64,000 nucleotides of DNA, from positions 164,402 to 228,401 of the forward strand of contig JAIBDT010000001.1 in NCBI GenBank assembly GCA_024686085.1, in the 5' to 3' direction. Origin of the DNA: Loktanella sp. GTDB taxonomy: Bacteria; Pseudomonadota; Alphaproteobacteria; Rhodobacterales; Rhodobacteraceae. Below are positions 25,870 to 35,810 of this stretch, in pieces (positions within the stretch are counted from its first letter, which is position 1; each line of letters begins with the position of its first letter). The notes beneath the pieces are model-generated. The model worked only from the letters and a program-made list of their open reading frames with translations, was not told the DNA's origin and did not search any database. Both the position numbers and the translations under genes were made by a program.

Positions 25870-26996
25870 GATTTTACCAATGTTGCGGTTGCGAGTGCGG
25901 CAATGCCTTCTTCGCGTCCTGTGAAACCTAGTCGTTCTGATGTTGTGGCCTTCACACTGATGCGGTCAGCATCCAGTCCCATGATCTCGGCCAAGGCGGC
26001 TTTCATGGCAGGCTGGTGTGGACCGACTTTCGGATATTCGCAGACAAGTGTGCAATCTACGTTACTGATCTGAAACCCGTTCTCTGCCGCAAGCCCCACG
26101 GCATGGCGCAAGAAAATCTGGCTCGCGGCTCCTTTCCACTGCGGGTCGGACGGCGGGAAATGCTGTCCGATATCACCCATGCCCAGCGCGCCATAGATCG
26201 CATCCGTGACTGCATGCATCCCGACATCGGCGTCGGAATGCCCTTGCAGGCTGCGCCCATGCGGCACCTTGACGCCACACAGCCAAACATGATCGCCCTC
26301 GCCAAAGCGATGCACATCATATCCATTGCCACATCTTACATCCATTTCGGGTCCTAACATACTGTTCGCACGCGCAAAATCGTCTGCGGTGGTAATCTTG
26401 AGGTTACGTTCTTCGCCTGCAACAATCGCAACGTCCAGCCCTGCCGCGCGGGCAACAGCCACATCATCCAGCGCAGATTCTTGCATTTGCGCATGGGCTT
26501 TGACAATCGCGCCATAATGAAAACCTTGCGGCGTCTGCGCGCGATACAAACCAGCACGGTCCTGCGTGCCGCTGACAAACCCCTCGGTACCGGTCCATAG
26601 CGCATCCGTGACAGGCACCGCGGGGGCAGCGCCTTCATGATGCGCAAGGGCTGCAATCACATCGGTGATAATCGCAGCGCTCACCAAGGGGCGCGCCGCG
26701 TCATGGATCAAAACATAGTCAGGTGCTGCATTTTCAAGCGCTGCCAATCCCGCGCGCACCGAGGCATCCCGTGTTGCGCCGCCACTGACCATGTGATCCG
26801 CCGCTAGTCCCAGCGTCGCCCAGCGTGCCTGATCGTTGGGGTGCAGGACCACGACAATGTTATCCACGAACGGACGCAAAGCCCTGAAAGTATGCGCAAT
26901 AACAGGCTCGCCGCGCAGGTCTTGCCATTGTTTAGGCAGATCACCGCCAGCGCGGGTGCCGCGTCCTGCGGCGACAATGATAGCGGCAATACTCAT
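25866..26996 (-). CDS. ispDF: Bifunctional IspD/IspF enzyme of the MEP pathway
   Basis: The N-terminal half (residues 1 to about 220) is the MEP cytidylyltransferase IspD, with [21 protein letters not shown] and [12 protein letters not shown]. The C-terminal half (about 222-376) is the cyclodiphosphate synthase IspF, with [38 protein letters not shown] and [16 protein letters not shown]. The fusion is common in alphaproteobacteria. AAAGGA lies 7 bases before the ATG. It works with dxr at 2706-3875 and feeds uppS. Confidence 0.96.
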   Translation of the reverse strand: MSIAAIIVAAGRGTRAGGDLPKQWQDLRGEPVIAHTFRALRPFVDNIVVVLHPNDQARWATLGLAADHMVSGGATRDASVRAGLAALENAAPDYVLIHDAARPLVSAAIITDVIAALAHHEGAAPAVPVTDALWTGTEGFVSGTQDRAGLYRAQTPQGFHYGAIVKAHAQMQESALDDVAVARAAGLDVAIVAGEERNLKITTADDFARANSMLGPEMDVRCGNGYDVHRFGEGDHVWLCGVKVPHGRSLQGHSDADVGMHAVTDAIYGALGMGDIGQHFPPSDPQWKGAASQIFLRHAVGLAAENGFQISNVDCTLVCEYPKVGPHQPAMKAALAEIMGLDADRISVKATTSERLGFTGREEGIAALATATLVKS

Positions 26997-27073
26997 AGCG
27001 CGGTCCTTTTGTTGGGTTTGGTGTAATACCTGCCGCTGTTAGGCGCAATTCTAGCCGTGACATGCGATATGTC

Positions 27074-27088
27074 GCCTAAAGTTTAGGC
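27074..27088. promoter_or_regulatory. Palindrome upstream of dusB-ntrBC, possible NtrC-type site
   Basis: GCCTAAAGTTTAGGC is a perfect 7-bp inverted repeat around one base, in the 136-base divergent region between ispDF and dusB. With the preceding C it reads CGCC-N9-GGC, which as I recall is the dyad described for Rhodobacter capsulatus NtrC sites. Autoregulation of the dusB-ntrB-ntrC operon is therefore possible. A second tandem copy at matching spacing was not found. Confidence 0.45.
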
Positions 27089-27132
27089 AAAATACATTAT
27101 TTGCACGGTTTTTGCGCGCAGTTGCGTTGTGA

Positions 27133-28182
27133 ATGCGCGCAGTCCCGCGTATTTCAGTCGCAACAGCCCTTACCAAAGTTGATTGCTTGCACGTGGCCCA
27201 ATTCGAATCGATCTCACTTTCTGGCGTCTCACTTAGCCCGCCCGTTGCCCTAGCGCCGCTTGCGGGGATTACAGACCTGCCGTTCCGCCAGCTAGTCGCC
27301 TCTTTCGGCGTCGGCTGGGTCGTCAGCGAAATGGTGGCAAGCCAAGAGATGGTGCAAGCCAAACCGGGCGTGCGTGAACGTGCCGAACTCGGGTTCGACC
27401 AAGCAGGGACCGCCGTGCAAATCGCAGGGCGCGACGCCTATTGGATGTCCGAGGCTGCCAAACTGGTCGAGGCAAACGGTGCCGCCTTTATCGATATCAA
27501 CATGGGCTGCCCTGCAAAAAAGGTCACCAGCGGATATTCTGGTTCTGCTTTGCTGCGCGACCCAGATCACGCGCTGACCCTGATCGAGGCGGTCGTGAAC
27601 GCCGTCAATGTGCCCGTGACGCTAAAAACACGGCTTGGCTGGGACATTGATTGCCTCAATGCGGCTCATGTCGCCGCCCGCGCCGAACAGGCGGGTATTC
27701 AGCTGGTCACAATCCACGGGCGCACTCGCTGTCAGTTCTACAAAGGATCGGCCGACTGGGCGGCAATCTCTGAAATTAAACAAGCCGTCTCTATCCCCGT
27801 CATCGCTAACGGTGACATCGTTGACGCAACCACCGCGCAACAGGCGCTGGACTTGTCAGGCGCGGACGGCGTGATGATCGGGCGGGGCGCACAGGGGCGG
27901 CCTTGGATACTTGCGCAAGTCGCCGCCGAACTTCATGGCACAGCCTTGCCAGTAATTCCGACAGGCCGCGCCTTGGTCGATATGGTCAGCGGGCACTATG
28001 ACGCGATGCTGTCGTTTTACGGGCACGAACTGGGCCGCAAAATGGCCCGCAAACATCTGGGCTGGTATATGGACGACGCAGGCACGCCTGCGGCCTTGCG
28101 CCGCGAAGTCCTGACCCAACCCGACCCATCGCGCGTCTTCACGATCCTTCCAGACGCGATTGCAGGGCAGGTGGCGGCATGA
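27133..28182 (+). CDS. dusB: tRNA-dihydrouridine synthase (NifR3/DusB family)
   Basis: Dus enzymes are flavoproteins that reduce uridine to dihydrouridine in tRNA D-loops. The TIM barrel opens with [16 protein letters not shown] and has [19 protein letters not shown] with the catalytic Cys, plus [11 protein letters not shown] and [14 protein letters not shown]. The 349-residue frame from the ATG at 27133 is about 20 residues longer than usual at the N-terminus; GTG at 27193 is another possible start, and neither has a clear ribosome-binding site. It is coupled to ntrB by ATGA, the nifR3-ntrB-ntrC operon known from Rhodobacter. Confidence 0.92.
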   Translation: MRAVPRISVATALTKVDCLHVAQFESISLSGVSLSPPVALAPLAGITDLPFRQLVASFGVGWVVSEMVASQEMVQAKPGVRERAELGFDQAGTAVQIAGRDAYWMSEAAKLVEANGAAFIDINMGCPAKKVTSGYSGSALLRDPDHALTLIEAVVNAVNVPVTLKTRLGWDIDCLNAAHVAARAEQAGIQLVTIHGRTRCQFYKGSADWAAISEIKQAVSIPVIANGDIVDATTAQQALDLSGADGVMIGRGAQGRPWILAQVAAELHGTALPVIPTGRALVDMVSGHYDAMLSFYGHELGRKMARKHLGWYMDDAGTPAALRREVLTQPDPSRVFTILPDAIAGQVAA

Positions 28183-29249
28183 TCCAAGACGCAGCCCTCT
28201 GGGCCTCTTTGCCGGTTCCCGCACTCCTTTTGGATATCCATGACCAGATCATCGAGATCAACCCTGCCGCCGAAAGCTTTCTGAACATTTCGGCAAAGGC
28301 GCTGACAGACAAATCCTTTTGGGACAAGGTGATGATCGACGCACCTTTGGAAGGGGCATTTGGGCGGGCACGTGACGGGCGCACACCGCTTTTTGTCAAC
28401 GATGTGGACGTGGGCAGCGGCGAGCGCCCTCCGATGCAGTGCAACATCCAGTTCACGCCCCACCAAGGGCGCGAAGACGTGATGATCGTGATGATCAGCC
28501 CGCGTGAAATCGCCAGCCGGATGACCAAAAGCCATAACACCGGCAAGGCCGCCAAGTCCGCAATTGGCATGGCCGAAATGCTTGCTCATGAAATCAAGAA
28601 CCCGCTGGCAGGGATCACAGGGGCGGCCCAACTTTTGGCGATGGGGCTATCCCAAGAGGATCAAGAATTGACCGACCTGATCGTCGAGGAAAGCCGGCGA
28701 ATCGTCAAACTGCTCGAACAGGTCGAACAATTCGGCAACCTACGTCCGCCTATGCTGAAATCCGTGAACATTCACGATGTGCTTGACCGCGCGCGCAAGT
28801 CCGCAGCCGTGGGCTTTGGCGCCCATATGCTTTTCATCGAAGACTACGATCCGTCTTTGCCCCACGTCTTGGCAGACAGTGACCAGCTACAGCAGGTGTT
28901 TTTGAACCTTCTCAAGAACGCATCAGAAGCCGCCAAAGACGCGGGCCAAATCAGGCTGCACACCTTTTATGATCCGTCCTTGCGGGTGCGTCGGCCCGAC
29001 GGCACACAAGGGCGCCTACCGCTACAAGTCGAAATTATAGACGATGGCCCCGGCCTTCCGCCCGAAATCGCAAACGACGTGTTCGAGCCTTTTATCTCAG
29101 GGCGCGAAAACGGCACTGGGCTCGGACTGGCCTTGGTCTCGAAACTTATCGGGGACGCAGGCGGATGGATATCCGTCGATAGCGTCCCTGGGCGGACGGC
29201 CTTTCGCGTCTCGCTCCCCCTTGCCCCGCAAACCGCAGGAGAACTCTAA
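28179..29249 (+). CDS. ntrB: Nitrogen regulation sensor kinase NtrB
   Basis: NtrB phosphorylates NtrC under nitrogen limitation and is inhibited by PII. The 356-residue cytoplasmic protein has an N-terminal PAS domain (about residues 7-110), the phospho-acceptor motif [10 protein letters not shown] with His137, and an ATPase domain with [17 protein letters not shown] and GTGLGLALV. It overlaps dusB by four bases, and ntrC starts at the base after its stop. Confidence 0.95.
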   Translation: MIQDAALWASLPVPALLLDIHDQIIEINPAAESFLNISAKALTDKSFWDKVMIDAPLEGAFGRARDGRTPLFVNDVDVGSGERPPMQCNIQFTPHQGREDVMIVMISPREIASRMTKSHNTGKAAKSAIGMAEMLAHEIKNPLAGITGAAQLLAMGLSQEDQELTDLIVEESRRIVKLLEQVEQFGNLRPPMLKSVNIHDVLDRARKSAAVGFGAHMLFIEDYDPSLPHVLADSDQLQQVFLNLLKNASEAAKDAGQIRLHTFYDPSLRVRRPDGTQGRLPLQVEIIDDGPGLPPEIANDVFEPFISGRENGTGLGLALVSKLIGDAGGWISVDSVPGRTAFRVSLPLAPQTAGEL

Positions 29250-30617
29250 ATGGATGGCACCGTTCTTGTCGCCGACGACGACCGCACAATTCGCACGGTC
29301 TTGACCCAAGCACTGACGCGGGCAGGCTGCAAAGTGCACGCAACCTCGTCTTTGGTGACGCTTATGCGCTGGGTCGAAGAAGGGAAGGGCGATCTCGTGA
29401 TCTCGGACGTGGTCATGCCTGACGGGAACGGGTTGGAACAGCTGCCCAAAATCGCTGCCGCACGGCCCGGCCTGCCTGTGATCGTGATTTCTGCGCAAAA
29501 CACGATCATGACTGCGATCCAAGCAGCTGAGGCGGAAGCTTACGATTATCTGCCCAAACCCTTTGATCTGCCCGATCTAATGAAACGGGCAGCGCGGGCG
29601 CTCGAAATAAAGCGCCGCGTGCCGCAACCACGCAGCGACGTCGCAGCAGAAGAATCCAGCGACCTCCCGCTTGTCGGGCGCACAGCGGCGATGCAAGGTC
29701 TTTACCGCCTTGTTGCGCGGGTTATGAATACCACGATGCCCGTGCTGATCACGGGCGAAAGCGGAACTGGAAAATCCCTGATTGCGCGGGCGATCCACGA
29801 CTTTTCAGACAGACGCGGCCAGCCATTCGTCGTTGCATCAGGGGCGGACCTTGAAGGTATGGATGGACCATCAACAGCCCTCGCGCGGGCCAAAGGCGGC
29901 TCACTGCTTTTTGACGAGGTCGGTGATCTGTCCGACAGTGCGCAAGGACGCATCGTGCGGATGTTGGACGCTTTGGGCGATACGGCCCCGCGGATAATGT
30001 CGACCTCGCAAACCGATCTGATGCATGGGCTTGAAAACGGAACATTCCGTCAGGATTTGTTTTACCGCTTGGGTGGGGTGACCATCAATGTGCCATCGTT
30101 GCGCGAACGGGTCGACGATATCCCGCTTTTGGCAGACCATTTTCTGGCGCGGATTGAACGTGAAGGGGCACCTGTGCGCAGCATGAGCGCGCCCGCGCTT
30201 GATATGATCCGGACCTATAGCTGGCCCGGAAACGTGCGGCAGCTCGAAAACGCGGTGCGACGCTTGGTCTTTACGGCGACGGGCGAAGAAATCACCGGAC
30301 CAGAGGTTGAATCCGTGCTGGGTAGCCAGCCCGCAATGGAAAAACTCAACACAATGGGCGACGGGGACAAACTATCTGCCTCGGTCGGCAAACATTTGCG
30401 ACGCTATTTCGATCTGCATGGCGGAGAATTACCACCATCGGGGCTCTACAATCGAATCCTGCGCGAGATTGAAGCACCACTGATCGAGATCGCCCTCGAC
30501 GCAACAGCAGGAAATCAGGCCAAATGCGCCGATTTGCTTGGGATCAACCGAAATACTTTGCGAAAGAAGATCACAGAGCTTGATATCCGCGTGACACGAC
30601 GCCGTAAGTTGATGTAA
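29250..30617 (+). CDS. ntrC: Nitrogen response regulator NtrC lacking the GAFTGA loop
   Basis: NtrC activates nitrogen-scavenging genes. The 455-residue protein has a receiver domain with Asp53 in [11 protein letters not shown], an AAA+ domain with Walker A GESGTGKS and Walker B LLFDEVGD, and a Fis-type C-terminal helix-turn-helix ([20 protein letters not shown]). The sigma54-contacting GAFTGA motif is missing: the region between ASGADLEG and [12 protein letters not shown] is shortened. In Rhodobacter capsulatus the same loss goes with activation of sigma70 RNA polymerase, so the same is inferred here. It is directly adjacent to ntrB. Confidence 0.95.
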   Translation: MDGTVLVADDDRTIRTVLTQALTRAGCKVHATSSLVTLMRWVEEGKGDLVISDVVMPDGNGLEQLPKIAAARPGLPVIVISAQNTIMTAIQAAEAEAYDYLPKPFDLPDLMKRAARALEIKRRVPQPRSDVAAEESSDLPLVGRTAAMQGLYRLVARVMNTTMPVLITGESGTGKSLIARAIHDFSDRRGQPFVVASGADLEGMDGPSTALARAKGGSLLFDEVGDLSDSAQGRIVRMLDALGDTAPRIMSTSQTDLMHGLENGTFRQDLFYRLGGVTINVPSLRERVDDIPLLADHFLARIEREGAPVRSMSAPALDMIRTYSWPGNVRQLENAVRRLVFTATGEEITGPEVESVLGSQPAMEKLNTMGDGDKLSASVGKHLRRYFDLHGGELPPSGLYNRILREIEAPLIEIALDATAGNQAKCADLLGINRNTLRKKITELDIRVTRRRKLM

Positions 30618-30685
30618 AAGCGCAACAGAAGCGTGGCCCCTTAGACGCAGCTATATCTAGGGCAGGGCGCGTTATGTGGTGGTAT

Positions 30686-30701
30686 GTGGGGCGAGCCCCA
30701 C
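30686..30701 (+). other. GC-rich hairpin upstream of ntrY
   Basis: GTGGGG and CCCCAC flank a 4-base loop in the 132-base ntrC-ntrY gap, 48 bases before the chosen ntrY start. It could be an mRNA structure between the two operon halves. No T run follows. Confidence 0.35.
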
Positions 30702-30749
30702 TTGTATAAGGGGCGCATACGCGTGCAGCGTAGCCTAACAAGTGCGAAC

Positions 30750-32957
30750 ATGGCGCGGTTTAGCCGATGGCGGCGCAAGCGTGCCGTGCAGAACGCAACC
30801 GTGCTTGGGTTGGTTCTGCTTGGTCCGCTTTTGGCGGTGCTCACCTACGTTGTCCTTGGGCCACTGGTGCAATCCTCAACCTCGCCATTCCTGCGCTTGG
30901 TGCTTTTAGCCGACTTTATCTACGTCATGGTCGTGGCAGCCTTGGTGATGCAGCGCGTCGCACAGATGATCGCGGCGCGGCGGGCGAAATCCGCGGGGTC
31001 ACGACTGCATCTCAGGTTGACAGGGGTCTTCGCGCTTTTGGCGCTGACACCCACCGTTTTGGTCGCACTTTTTGCAATGCTGTCACTGAACGTCGGGCTT
31101 GAAGGATGGTTTTCAGAACGGGTGCGCACGGTCCTCAGCACGTCTTTGACAACAGCACAGGCCTACGAGCGCGAAGAGCGCCAAGAACTGATACGCGACG
31201 GTCAAGCATTGGCGGCCTATCTGAACACGGAAAGACTGCGCAATTTCTTTATGGATGACGGCGATGTGCGCGTCGCAATCCAACAAGTGCAAAACCAGAT
31301 CGATCGGGGATTGACCGAAGCCTACTTTATCAACGGCGATGCAGAGATCATGACGCGCGGCGCGGGATCATATGACTTTGACTATGAGCCGCCTACGCCG
31401 GGTGACTTTTTCAAAGCAACCGACGCTGGGTCGCATATCATCGAGGATCTGACCAATAACGAATTTCGGGCGCTCATCGCGATGCCACGGTTTGCGGACA
31501 GGTATCTTTATGTGACGCGGCAAGTCGACGGAGATATCCTTTCGCTTTTGGGTCAAACCACTGAAACTGTTGCTCTTTACGAACAGCTTGAAAACGATCG
31601 TGGCCGGCTGTTGTTCAACTTTGGTCTGATTTACTTGGGCTTTGCGGTCATTTTGATCCTTGCAGCCATTTGGTTGGGTCTTTGGTTCGCCGAAGGTCTG
31701 TCGCGCCCTATTGGGAGGCTTGTTTCAGCGTCCCAACGGGTCGGTGCAGGCGATCTGGACGTGCAGGTGATCGAAGACGAAGGCGACGACGAGATTTCGC
31801 AGCTCGGCACCTATTTCAACCAAATGACCACCCAACTTAAAGGGCAGCGTGACGAGCTACTGGACACAAACCGCCAAATCGAACGGCGCCGCCGGCTGTT
31901 TGACAGCGTTCTGGGCTCGGTCACCTCTGGCGTCGTGGGCTTGGACGCTGACGGGCGTGTCGATTTCGCCAATAGGTCCGCACAACGGCTCTTGTCCGTG
32001 GGTGAAGACCAAGAACGGGTGGCGCTGTCTGTGGCTGTGCCAGAGTTCGGGATGCTGTTCGATGATATGCGAAAAGAAGCGCGCGAAATTGCGCAAGACC
32101 AAATCAATCTGGTCCGTGACGGCAAACAAGAAAGCCTGCTTGTGCGCATGTCCCCACGCCGGAACGCGGAAGGCACGCTCGAGGGGTACGTGGTGGCCTT
32201 TGACGATGTGACTGATCTGGTCAGCGCGCAGCGTATGGCCGCATGGGGGGATGTGGCGCGACGGATTGCCCACGAGATCAAAAACCCGCTCACGCCGATT
32301 CAGTTGTCAGCCGAACGAATCAAACGCAAGTTTGGCAAGGAAGTGGTCGAAAGCGATAAGCTTGAGCAGATGACCGATGTTATTGTGCGGCAAACCAATG
32401 ACTTAAGACGGATTGTTGACGAATTTTCCAAATTTGCACGCATGCCGGAACCCGAACTCGCAGCAACCGACCTTGTGACGTTGGTGCAGGATGCGGTGAC
32501 ACTGCAAGAAGCTGGCCAGCCGGACGTGTCGTTCTTTGTGGCCCTGCCTGACAAAGGACAGCGGGCTGATGTGGACGAGACAATGATTGGTCAAGCCTTG
32601 ACAAATTTGATCAAGAACGCTGGAGAAGCTACTGAAAGTTATATGGAAAAGGGAAATCCAGAAAACTTAACTCCCGAAATTCGGGTGGAAATGTCCTACA
32701 CAGGGACGACCGCAACGATTACAATCAGCGACAACGGGATCGGTCTGCCAACGGACCGCGCGCGACTGTTTGAACCCTATGTAACAACACGCAGCAGCGG
32801 CACAGGGCTTGGGCTGCCGATTGTGAAAAAGATCATTGAAGAACATGGCGGCACTTTGGCTCTCAAAGATGCGGCAGACTTTAACGGCACCGGACATTTC
32901 GGGGCCATGGCTGAAATCACACTACCTCTCGTGCCACATGACACCGAGCGGACATAA
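30750..32957 (+). CDS. ntrY: Membrane sensor kinase NtrY
   Basis: NtrY is the membrane partner of NtrX and in alphaproteobacteria has been linked to nitrogen, redox and envelope signals. The 735-residue protein has two N-terminal membrane helices, a third and fourth bracketing a periplasmic sensor domain (about residues 100-310), a HAMP domain (SRPIGRLVSASQRVGAGDLDVQ), a PAS domain, the His motif [13 protein letters not shown], and an ATPase domain (LIKNAGEATES, GTGLGLPIVKK). The frame extends upstream to 30684; the ATG at 30750 gives the typical basic N-terminus, but its ribosome-binding site is weak. Confidence 0.93.
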   Translation: MARFSRWRRKRAVQNATVLGLVLLGPLLAVLTYVVLGPLVQSSTSPFLRLVLLADFIYVMVVAALVMQRVAQMIAARRAKSAGSRLHLRLTGVFALLALTPTVLVALFAMLSLNVGLEGWFSERVRTVLSTSLTTAQAYEREERQELIRDGQALAAYLNTERLRNFFMDDGDVRVAIQQVQNQIDRGLTEAYFINGDAEIMTRGAGSYDFDYEPPTPGDFFKATDAGSHIIEDLTNNEFRALIAMPRFADRYLYVTRQVDGDILSLLGQTTETVALYEQLENDRGRLLFNFGLIYLGFAVILILAAIWLGLWFAEGLSRPIGRLVSASQRVGAGDLDVQVIEDEGDDEISQLGTYFNQMTTQLKGQRDELLDTNRQIERRRRLFDSVLGSVTSGVVGLDADGRVDFANRSAQRLLSVGEDQERVALSVAVPEFGMLFDDMRKEAREIAQDQINLVRDGKQESLLVRMSPRRNAEGTLEGYVVAFDDVTDLVSAQRMAAWGDVARRIAHEIKNPLTPIQLSAERIKRKFGKEVVESDKLEQMTDVIVRQTNDLRRIVDEFSKFARMPEPELAATDLVTLVQDAVTLQEAGQPDVSFFVALPDKGQRADVDETMIGQALTNLIKNAGEATESYMEKGNPENLTPEIRVEMSYTGTTATITISDNGIGLPTDRARLFEPYVTTRSSGTGLGLPIVKKIIEEHGGTLALKDAADFNGTGHFGAMAEITLPLVPHDTERT

Positions 32958-32975
32958 TAAGTGAAAGAGGGTAAT

Positions 32976-34379
32976 ATGGGCGATATTCTAATCACCGACG
33001 ACGAACGTGACATCCGCGAACTCATCTCGGATATCTTGCAAGATGAAGGATTTACAACACGTCTTGCAGGTAATTCCGACGACTGCATGGCCGAAATCGC
33101 CAAAGAGCAACCCGCGCTTATGATCCTAGATATCTGGCTCAAAGACAGCAACATGGACGGGATTGATATCCTCAAAACCGTCAAACGCGACTACCCTGAT
33201 GTGCCAATCGTGATTATTTCTGGGCACGGCAACATCGAAATCGCCGTCGCTGCGATCAAACAAGGCGCATACGACTTTATCGAAAAGCCGTTTAATATTG
33301 ATCAGTTAATGGTCGTTATCCGCCGCGCAATGGAAACCAGCAAACTGCGCCGCGAAAACCTTGAACTCAAACGCGGCGACGTTGCAGGTGCTGAAATGCT
33401 GGGCGATAGTGCGGCCTTCCGCACGCTGAAATCCCAACTCGACAAGGTCACAAAATCCAATGGCCGTGTGATGCTAACGGGACCCGCAGGCGCAGGTAAA
33501 GAAATTGCCGCCCGCTACATCCACGCTAATTCCAACCGCGCCAGCGCCCCCTTCATCACCGTCAATTCGGCCTCTATTGAACCTGACCGGATGGAAGAGG
33601 TGCTGTTCGGGCGCGAAGGCGGCAGTCGGGGCATCGAAAAAGGCCTGCTAGAAGAAGCCAACGGCGGCGTCATCTATTTCGACGAAATCGGTGATATGCC
33701 GTTGGGAACACAGTCTAAAATCCTGCGCGTGCTTGTCGATCAACGGTTCCAGCGTGTCGGCGGTAATGACAAGGTTCAGGTCGATCTGCGTGTGATTTCC
33801 TCCTCAAACCGCGACCTGTCTGCGGCGATTGAAGCAGGTACATTCCGCGAAGAATTGTTCCACCGCCTGAACGTCGTGCCAATCGCTGTGCCAAGTCTGG
33901 AAGAACGCCGCGAAGATATCCCGCTTTTGGCTGAATCTTTCATCGAAATGCTCAACAAGGCCCAAGGGTTGCCGCTACGCAAACTGGCCGAAGACGCCCG
34001 CGCTTTGCTGCAAACAATGTTGTGGCCGGGCAACGTGCGTCAGTTGAAAAACGTGGTCGAACGTGTGCTCATCCTTGGGGACGGGAACGAAGAAATCAGC
34101 GCCAAAGAACTGCCAAATGCTGATGATAGCGCCTCGGCCGAAGAAGGACGTATTGTCCTATCGGGCGGGCTTGCCACATTGCCGCTGCGCGAAGCCCGTG
34201 AATTGTTCGAACGCGAATACCTGCTGACACAAATCAACCGCTTTGGCGGCAATATCAGCCGCACGGCGTCTTTTGTGGGCATGGAACGGTCTGCACTTCA
34301 CCGCAAACTCAAATTCCTTGGAGTGTCGACCACGAATAAAGCGGGCGGTCGCGTCGCCTATATCGAAGGCGAAAGCTGA
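32976..34379 (+). CDS. ntrX: Response regulator NtrX
   Basis: NtrX is the partner of NtrY. The 467-residue protein has a receiver domain with Asp52 in LMILDIWLKDS, an AAA+ domain with a variant Walker A (GPAGAGKE) and VIYFDEIGDMP, and a C-terminal Fis-type helix-turn-helix (NISRTASFVGMERSALHRKL). As in NtrC, no GAFTGA is present; the corresponding stretch reads FGREGGSRGIEKG. AGAGGG lies 4 bases before the ATG at 32976; a GTG at 32961 is possible. It sits 18 bases after ntrY. Confidence 0.94.
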   Translation: MGDILITDDERDIRELISDILQDEGFTTRLAGNSDDCMAEIAKEQPALMILDIWLKDSNMDGIDILKTVKRDYPDVPIVIISGHGNIEIAVAAIKQGAYDFIEKPFNIDQLMVVIRRAMETSKLRRENLELKRGDVAGAEMLGDSAAFRTLKSQLDKVTKSNGRVMLTGPAGAGKEIAARYIHANSNRASAPFITVNSASIEPDRMEEVLFGREGGSRGIEKGLLEEANGGVIYFDEIGDMPLGTQSKILRVLVDQRFQRVGGNDKVQVDLRVISSSNRDLSAAIEAGTFREELFHRLNVVPIAVPSLEERREDIPLLAESFIEMLNKAQGLPLRKLAEDARALLQTMLWPGNVRQLKNVVERVLILGDGNEEISAKELPNADDSASAEEGRIVLSGGLATLPLREARELFEREYLLTQINRFGGNISRTASFVGMERSALHRKLKFLGVSTTNKAGGRVAYIEGES

Positions 34380-34433
34380 ATTGACGCGGTGCGGCGGCTC
34401 TGTCACGAGTAGCCAGTTGCAAGGAGTGACCCG

Positions 34434-35810
34434 ATGAAAGTGATTATTTGTGGCGCAGGGCAAGTCGGCTGGCAAATTGCCCGCCATCTGTCGCACGAAC
34501 GCAATGACGTAACAGTGGTTGATAACAACCCCGAACTCGTGCGGCGTGCGACCGATACCCTTGATGTGCAGGGGATTTCTGGTTTTGCCAGTTATCCTGA
34601 TGTGCTGGAACGGGCGGGCGCAAAAGACGCCGACATGATCATCGCGGCGACACACTCCGACGAGGTCAACATGGTCACCTGTCAGGTGGCGCACTCGGTC
34701 TTCGCAATCCAGCGCAAGATCGCGCGCTTGCGGGCGCAAAGCTATCTAACGGCGATCTACTCCGATCTGTATCGGCGCGATCACCTGCCCATCGACGTGG
34801 TGATCAGTCCCGAACGCGAAGTCGCCGAAGCAGCCTTGCAGCGTCTTGCAGCCCCCGCAGCTTTTGACACTGAAAGCTTTATGGAAGGCAACGCGCAGCT
34901 TGTCGGGATCGCAATCGACGACCATTGCCCCGTAATCAATACGCCACTGCGACAGTTGACCGACCTGTTCTCGACCCTGCGCGCCTTGGTCGTGGGGATC
35001 AGGCGGGAAGGGACGTTGTTTGTGCCTTCCGCTGGCGACCAGATATTTGTTGGTGACGAGTGCTATATCTTCACGCAAACCGAAGACCTCAAACGCACGA
35101 TGGAGATTTTCGGCAAAACCCATTCCAAGCAAGAACGGGTCGTGATTATTGGCGGCGGGAACGTCGGCTTGGGTGTGGCTCGCGCACTCGAAGCTTACAC
35201 CGACCGCGTGCGCGTCAAGGTGATCGAAAAGAACCGCAACATCGCCGAAGCGGCCGCAGACTCGCTTGACCGAACAATCGTTCTGTTAGGCGACGGCTTG
35301 GATGGGGCCTTGTTGGAGGAAGCCAACATCAGTTCGGCAGACGCCGTTCTGGCGGTCACGGACGATGACAAAACCAACCTGCTGGCCTCGGTGCGGGCTA
35401 AGGAAATGGGCTGTAAGATGGCAATCGCGCTGATCAACGACCCGTCTTTGGTACCGCTGATGGGGCCTCTCGATATCGACGCCTACATCAACCCGCGGGC
35501 CACCACCGTCAGCTCGATCCTGCGGCATATCAGGCACGGGCGGGTGCGTGCAGTCTATTCAATCGGGGACGCCGAGGCAGAAGTGATCGAAGCCCAAGTG
35601 CTTGGCACATCACCCATCGCAGGGCAGCGGATCAAAGATATCGCTTTTCCAGAAGGAACATTGGTCTGCGCGGTCATGAAAGACGGCAAGACAATGAAAC
35701 CGACAGGCGAGCTGCGGATTGACGAAGGCAACGTTATCGCGATTTTCGCAATGGCTGATGACGTGCCCGAAGTTGAACGCTTGCTACAGGTCTCGATCGA
35801 CTTTTTCTAA
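34434..35810 (+). CDS. trkA: Trk potassium transporter subunit TrkA
   Basis: TrkA is the cytoplasmic NAD-binding gating subunit of the Trk potassium uptake system. The 458-residue protein holds two RCK modules, each with a Rossmann motif (VIICGAGQVGWQIA at residue 3 and VVIIGGGNVGLGVA near 238) and a TrkA-C domain. AAGGAG lies upstream of the ATG. Its TAA overlaps the ATG of trkH by one base. Location after ntrYX is conserved in alphaproteobacteria. Confidence 0.95.
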   Translation: MKVIICGAGQVGWQIARHLSHERNDVTVVDNNPELVRRATDTLDVQGISGFASYPDVLERAGAKDADMIIAATHSDEVNMVTCQVAHSVFAIQRKIARLRAQSYLTAIYSDLYRRDHLPIDVVISPEREVAEAALQRLAAPAAFDTESFMEGNAQLVGIAIDDHCPVINTPLRQLTDLFSTLRALVVGIRREGTLFVPSAGDQIFVGDECYIFTQTEDLKRTMEIFGKTHSKQERVVIIGGGNVGLGVARALEAYTDRVRVKVIEKNRNIAEAAADSLDRTIVLLGDGLDGALLEEANISSADAVLAVTDDDKTNLLASVRAKEMGCKMAIALINDPSLVPLMGPLDIDAYINPRATTVSSILRHIRHGRVRAVYSIGDAEAEVIEAQVLGTSPIAGQRIKDIAFPEGTLVCAVMKDGKTMKPTGELRIDEGNVIAIFAMADDVPEVERLLQVSIDFF

